Assembly: GCF_014982975.1 (NCBI RefSeq)
Contig: NZ_JADCKL010000002.1
Location: 310,001 to 374,000 of the forward strand
Origin: Claveliimonas monacensis
GTDB taxonomy: Bacteria; Bacillota; Clostridia; Lachnospirales; Lachnospiraceae
Direction: 5' to 3'
Length of the DNA stretch: 64,000 nt
Part shown: positions 59,397 to 64,000 of the stretch, piece after piece
How positions within the stretch are numbered: position 1 is the first letter of the stretch
How the letters are laid out: every line of letters begins with the position of its first letter
Notes under the pieces: model-generated
Told to the model about the DNA's origin: nothing
Databases searched by the model: none
The model's input: only the letters and a program-made list of their open reading frames with translations
Position numbers and translations under genes: made by a program

Positions 59397-60191
59397 TTAA
59401 AGCTTTATCTCCGGTATGGCCCAGCCGTGATCCATGGGGCCGCTTCCCTTTCCAAGATCCAGTCCCGCCCGCAGAGCGCCGGAAATATAGGCCTTGGCCC
59501 TGCGGATACTCTCCTCCATGGAGTACCCTTTTGCCAGGTTGCTGGCAATGGCTGAGGACAGGGTGCATCCTGTCCCGTGTGTATTGGGATTGTCAATCCT
59601 CTCCCCCCGAAACCAGGTTGTTTCTCCTTTATAATACAGAAGATCATTGGCATCGCTGATCTGGTGGCCGCCTTTGATCAGCACCCCGCCCTGGTAGAGT
59701 TCTCCAAGACGCCTGGCCGCATCTTCCATCTCCTTCTCCCCGCTGATCTGCTGATCTGTCAGAGCCTCCGCCTCCGGAATGTTGGGCGTGATCACCGATG
59801 CAAGGGGAAGAAGCCGTTCCTTGAGGGCCTCCTGGGCCTCTTCCTCAAGGAGCCTGCTGCCGCTTGTGGAAACCATCACCGGGTCCACCACAATGTTGCG
59901 GGCCTTCCACTTCACAAGGCTGTCCGCGATCACCTCAATGAGCCGTGCCGAGGACACCATGCCGATCTTCACCGCATCCGGAAAAATATCCTCAAATATA
60001 CAGTTCAGCTGATTTTCCAGAAATTCCGGCGAGGCCTCCATGATCCCATAAACGCCTGTGGTATTCTGGGCTGTCAGAGCTGTGACAGCGCTCATGGCGT
60101 AGACGCCGTTGGCCTGCATTGTCTTCATGTCCGCCTGGATGCCCGCGCCGCCGCTACAGTCACTCCCGGCTATGGTGAGTACACATTTCAT
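59397..60191 (-). CDS. thiD: Hydroxymethylpyrimidine/phosphomethylpyrimidine kinase
   Basis: The protein has 264 aa. IAGSDCSGGAGIQADMKT binds HMP, and the anion-hole motif NPNTHGTGCTLSSAIASNLA carries the catalytic Cys region. It phosphorylates HMP to HMP-PP for thiamine synthesis or salvage. The start overlaps the HAD phosphatase stop by 4 nt. Confidence 0.94.
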   Translation of the reverse strand: MKCVLTIAGSDCSGGAGIQADMKTMQANGVYAMSAVTALTAQNTTGVYGIMEASPEFLENQLNCIFEDIFPDAVKIGMVSSARLIEVIADSLVKWKARNIVVDPVMVSTSGSRLLEEEAQEALKERLLPLASVITPNIPEAEALTDQQISGEKEMEDAARRLGELYQGGVLIKGGHQISDANDLLYYKGETTWFRGERIDNPNTHGTGCTLSSAIASNLAKGYSMEESIRRAKAYISGALRAGLDLGKGSGPMDHGWAIPEIKL

Positions 60192-60856
60192 TTTTCGATC
60201 TCCTTCATCTCTCTATAATCTGTGATATACACATCTGCCGCTGCCCGGATCTGCTCCATCTCCTCCGCGGCGGACGCATCTTCCATGGCAACAGTGTAAA
60301 ATCCCGCCTCCCTGGCATTCTGTATCCCCTTCAGGATATCCTCAAATACGATGCTGCTGCCTGGCTTCGTTCCCAGCCGCTCTGCCGCCAGACAGTACAC
60401 CTCCGGCGTGTCTTTGCCGTGGGGCGTCTCCGAGGACAGGGCAAAAGCGTGAAAATAATCATAAATGCCGTTATGTTTCAAGGCCGCCTCAAAGAGAACC
60501 GGCTCCGAGGATGTTGCGGCGGCGATCTTCACTCCCACTCTGTGGAGATATTCCAGGTACTCCGCCGCGTGAGGCTTAAGCCCGATCTCCCGCTCGTACA
60601 TTCCTTTTGCCAGGGCAAACCACTCCTCCATGATGGCCGCCTCGCTCTCCTCCATGGCATACCGCTTCTTTGTGTAGGCAGCTGCCTGGGGGAAATTCAT
60701 ATTGGTCAGTGCCTTCAGATAACTCTCCTCAATGGGAAGCCCGTGCCGGGTCAGGAACCTGCCATCCACGCTCTCCCAGATCCACATGGAGTCCAGGATG
60801 GTTCCGTCCAGGTCAAACACCGCGCCCTCCCACATTTTCCCGTTGTATTTTATCAT
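60188..60856 (-). CDS. HAD family phosphatase in the thiamine operon
   Basis: The protein has 222 aa. Motif I is VFDLDGTILDSMWIW, motif II is AATSSEP and motif IV is IVFEDILKGIQNA. It sits between thiE and thiD with tight spacing, which suggests a thiamine-pathway phosphatase (for example on thiamine monophosphate or HMP phosphates); this is inference from context. A general phosphatase is equally possible. Confidence 0.85.
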   Translation of the reverse strand: MIKYNGKMWEGAVFDLDGTILDSMWIWESVDGRFLTRHGLPIEESYLKALTNMNFPQAAAYTKKRYAMEESEAAIMEEWFALAKGMYEREIGLKPHAAEYLEYLHRVGVKIAAATSSEPVLFEAALKHNGIYDYFHAFALSSETPHGKDTPEVYCLAAERLGTKPGSSIVFEDILKGIQNAREAGFYTVAMEDASAAEEMEQIRAAADVYITDYREMKEIEK

Positions 60857-60885
60857 CTTCCGGTTCCTCTCCTGTCCTTCTCTTT

Positions 60886-61501
<616 letters not shown>

Positions 61502-61515
<14 letters not shown>

Positions 61516-62365
61516 TCTTCGCTCTCTCCCTTATGATTTTTTCATTCAGATTTCCCACAGCGTCAAGAAGCGCCATGTGAAAGCTGCCGCAGCCTATGTG
61601 TCCCGCTTTCTCAAAAGCCAGTTCCCCGGCAATACCCATGGCAGCCAGGGCCGCGCTGACTGCTGTGAGCGGATCTTTTCCTGCACCGGCAAAGGCGCCG
61701 GAAAGGACGCTGGTCATGCAGCCGGTCCCGGTGACTCTGGCCATCAGAGGGGTGCCTCCATGGATCCGGATCACCCGGCTTCCGTCTGTCACCACATCCA
61801 CCGAGCCTGTGACAGCCACTGTGCAGCCCAGTCTCTCCGCCGCAGCCAGAGCCGCCTCTGTCCTGTCCCTTCCCTGGTCCGCCTCGGACACGTCTACTCC
61901 CTTTTCGCAAAAGTCCAGCCCTGCCGCAAAAGAGATCTCCGACACATTGCCCCGCAGGATGTCCACCTTGACTTCTCTGATGATCTGCGCCGCCATCTCT
62001 CTTCGGAGGCAGGATGCGCCGGCTCCCACCGGGTCCAGGATCACAGGAATCCCCGCTTCATTGGCGCTCTTCCCGGCCCGGACCATGGCCTCCAGCTTTC
62101 TCCTGGAAGGCGTACCCATATTAAGGACAAGGGCAGATGCGGACGCAGCGATCTCCCCTGTCTCCTCCGGGTCATCGGCCATGATGGGGGACGCTCCGAT
62201 GGCAAGGAGGATATTGGCACAGTCATTAGCTGTCACATAGTTGGTGATGCAGTGGACAAGGGGCCGTTTCCTCTGCAGCTCTTCCACCAGAAGAGCCGCA
62301 CGGACGGCCATGGTCTCTGCCTTATTTTCCCGTTTCTTGTCCTTCTCTGTCATAGTCCCGCGCAT
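61502..62365 (-). CDS. thiM: Hydroxyethylthiazole kinase
   Basis: The protein has 287 aa. [19 protein letters not shown] and the catalytic [19 protein letters not shown] are diagnostic. It phosphorylates salvaged thiazole alcohol. The first about 20 residues are charged and unusual, so translation may start at an internal Met. No TPP riboswitch is present in the 44-nt gap to sufB; ThiM-ThiE-ThiD without ThiC/ThiG indicates salvage. Confidence 0.93.
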
Positions 62366-62408
62366 CCTGCTCTCCTCTCCGCTTTCATCCTGCTTTTCCT
62401 TTTTTACA

Positions 62409-63341
62409 CTAATTCAGGAAGGCCTCCACGATCACGCCCTCGGCCTCCTCCTCCGTCATACCAAAGGTCCTGAGCTTGATGAGCTGCTCGTTGTTGATCC
62501 TTCCGATGGCCGCCTCATGGATGATGGCTGCGTCCAGATGGCGGGCATCGATCTCCGGAATGGAGCGCACCTGCGCTTCGTCCATAATGATGGAATCGCA
62601 CTGGATGTGGGCGTGGCATTTGGCCTCTCCCACGGCCCTGGGATGGAAGACCTGTGTGGAATTTCCCTTTGCCACAGATCTGGAAATGATCTGAGCAGAG
62701 CTGTCCTCACCTCTCATGTACACGGCCATATTGGACTCTGCCTTCTGCCTGTCATGGGTCATCAGCTTCTCCACCACATAGAGCTTTGCGCCTGCCCCCA
62801 TGGTCACCTCGGTCTCCCGGACTGTGGAGTCCACGCCTCTGATCTGAGCTGTGTCCAGTGTAAATACGGATTCATCCTCCATATAGATCCTGGTCACCGG
62901 GTTCAGAACGCGGGCTCCTGTTCCTTCGCCCTCCCCGTAGTGTTTTTCTTCGTAGCGCACATTGGCGCCTTTCCCTACATGGAAGGCATGGATGCCGTCA
63001 TGCCGGCTCTCATTGCAACCGCTGTTATGGATACCGCATCCTGCCACGATGGTGACATCCGCGCCATCCGCAATGTAAAAATCATTGTAGACAATGTCCG
63101 TCATTCCGGAAGTACTCACTACCACAGGAATGTGTACCTGCTCTCCTTTTGTATTTCCGTCAATGTACACATCGATTCCCGGCTTGTCTTCCTTTTTCTT
63201 GATCTTGATGTGCTCCGTGCTTCCATGGCACAGGGAAACTCCGTTCTGCCTGAGATTGAAGGCGCCTTCCTGCTTGAAACCGGAGCCGCTGTCTATCTGT
63301 CTTAACACCTGTTCTGTGATCTTGTCCAATAATGCTGGCAT
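62409..63341 (-). CDS. sufB: SufB/SufD-family Fe-S cluster scaffold protein (short form)
   Basis: The protein has 310 aa, much shorter than classical SufB (about 470). It contains the beta-helix core (YNDFYIADGADVTIVAG, HVGKGANVRYEEKHYG) and the C-terminal block CDSIIMDEAQVRSIPEID with HEAAIGRINNEQLIKLRTFG. It lies 44 nt after sufC. The two-gene C-B arrangement with a short SufB is the minimal type seen in anaerobes and archaea. Confidence 0.88.
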   Translation of the reverse strand: MPALLDKITEQVLRQIDSGSGFKQEGAFNLRQNGVSLCHGSTEHIKIKKKEDKPGIDVYIDGNTKGEQVHIPVVVSTSGMTDIVYNDFYIADGADVTIVAGCGIHNSGCNESRHDGIHAFHVGKGANVRYEEKHYGEGEGTGARVLNPVTRIYMEDESVFTLDTAQIRGVDSTVRETEVTMGAGAKLYVVEKLMTHDRQKAESNMAVYMRGEDSSAQIISRSVAKGNSTQVFHPRAVGEAKCHAHIQCDSIIMDEAQVRSIPEIDARHLDAAIIHEAAIGRINNEQLIKLRTFGMTEEEAEGVIVEAFLN

Positions 63342-63385
63342 CTGTCATCTTCTCCTCTCTTTATGCTTCTCGCTCTGCTGCCGGC

Positions 63386-64000
63386 TTACTGCCGGTCCAT
63401 GCATGTGCAGGACGGCTCTTCCCTCAGAAGTGAGGGGAGCACTTCCTCCCTGGGGCCGATATTCTTGATCCGGCCGTCGTCGATGACCATGATCCTGTCC
63501 GCCATGCGGATGATCCGCTCCTGGTGGGAGATCAGGATCAGCATCTGGTCTTTCTTTTCATGGATCCGCTCAAACTGCTGTATGAGCATGGAAAAGCTCC
63601 ACAGGTCGATCCCCGCCTCCGGCTCGTCAAAAATGCACAGCTTGTGGCTCTTGGCAAGTACTGTGGCGATCTCGATCCTCTTCATCTCGCCCCCGGACAG
63701 GGTACCATCGATCTCCCGTTTCAGGTACTCTTTGGCACACAGCCCCACGGCGCTCAGCATCCGGCAGGCCACCTGCTCCGGAAGCTGCTCTCCCGCTGCC
63801 AGGCAGAGCAGACGCTCCACGGTCATGCCCTTGAACCGTGGCGGCTGCTGAAAGGCAAAACCGATCCCTGCCTTGGCCCGGTGATCTATGTCATAATCGG
63901 ATATGTCCTCTCCGTCCAGGATGATCTGTCCTGCATCCGCCTTCTCGATCCCCATAAGCACCTTTGCCAGAGTGGATTTACCGCCCCCGTTAGGCCCTGT
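63386..64000 (-). CDS. sufC: Fe-S cluster assembly ATPase SufC (5' end outside window)
   Basis: Two hundred and four residues are visible before the stop. Walker A is GPNGGGKSTLAKVL at the very edge, the Q-loop is AFQQPPRFKG, the signature is LSGGEMKRIEIATVL and Walker B is LCIFDEPEAGIDLWS. The N-terminal about 30-35 residues lie to the right of the window. It energises cluster assembly on the SufB scaffold encoded next. Confidence 0.93.
   Translation of the reverse strand, partial: TGPNGGGKSTLAKVLMGIEKADAGQIILDGEDISDYDIDHRAKAGIGFAFQQPPRFKGMTVERLLCLAAGEQLPEQVACRMLSAVGLCAKEYLKREIDGTLSGGEMKRIEIATVLAKSHKLCIFDEPEAGIDLWSFSMLIQQFERIHEKKDQMLILISHQERIIRMADRIMVIDDGRIKNIGPREEVLPSLLREEPSCTCMDRQ

Noticed and set aside
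62366-62408. TPP riboswitch upstream of thiM
   Set aside because: Only 44 nt separate sufB and thiM, too short for the element, and no conserved TPP core is seen.

Overview
The window looks like a chromosomal segment of a strictly anaerobic, amino-acid-fermenting gut Clostridium of the Lachnospiraceae type. This is inferred from the D-proline reductase operon, a complete selenocysteine system, a V-type ATP synthase, a CIRCE/HrcA-type heat-shock site and sigma-A promoters with 17-nt spacers. Species cannot be read from the sequence. No phage, insertion sequence or CRISPR array is visible.

Layout. At the left edge are the 5' end of rpsJ and its structured leader. 0.5-5.3 kb holds a LysR regulator, a sodium:neurotransmitter-type symporter behind an attenuator-like leader, a TSUP permease with a structured leader, a YcxB-like membrane protein and a candidate structured small RNA. 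5.3-12.8 kb is the proline reductase locus: prdC, prdA, a small conserved ORF, prdB (in-frame UGA = Sec), prdD and prdE on the minus strand. tRNA-Sec lies just upstream on the same strand, and the divergent gene encodes proline racemase. 13.6-22.5 kb is a selenium block: yedF, selD (itself with an in-frame UGA), selA, selB and a LysR regulator, then a PLP-dependent Cys/Sec lyase-like enzyme, a YedE transporter, a TusA-like carrier and a DUF3343 carrier. Together these genes import and activate selenium, charge tRNA-Sec and decode UGA in PrdB.

22.7-31.8 kb is mixed housekeeping: an rRNA methyltransferase, nagB, HAD and membrane proteins, a decayed HTH gene, hsp20 under CIRCE control with a possible FourU thermometer, and a stand-alone copy of the PrdA N-terminal domain 20 kb from the prd operon. 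31.9-40.6 kb holds a two-component system and an uncharacterised sugar cluster (Gfo/Idh dehydrogenase, two TIM-barrel isomerases, class II aldolase, PfkB kinase) with a divergent AraC regulator. 40.6-47.5 kb holds an ECF sigma/ABC operon, a second ABC exporter and an Rpn-type nuclease. 47.7-57 kb is the V-type ATPase operon. 57-64 kb holds an arylsulfotransferase-like lipoprotein, thiamine salvage genes (thiM, thiE, HAD, thiD) and a minimal sufC-sufB pair cut by the right edge.

The most interesting points are these. (1) A 225-nt plus-strand RNA with a 14-bp closing stem and repeated C-rich loops lies beside the prd operon. (2) PrdA corresponds module for module to three separate genes: the 29.2-kb ORF, prdD and prdE. 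The prdD/prdE break falls exactly at the PrdA self-cleavage site. (3) Several unusual leaders are present: a start-stop attenuator, a G-rich hairpin, an SD-masking hairpin on hsp20 and an SD buried in a terminator stem.
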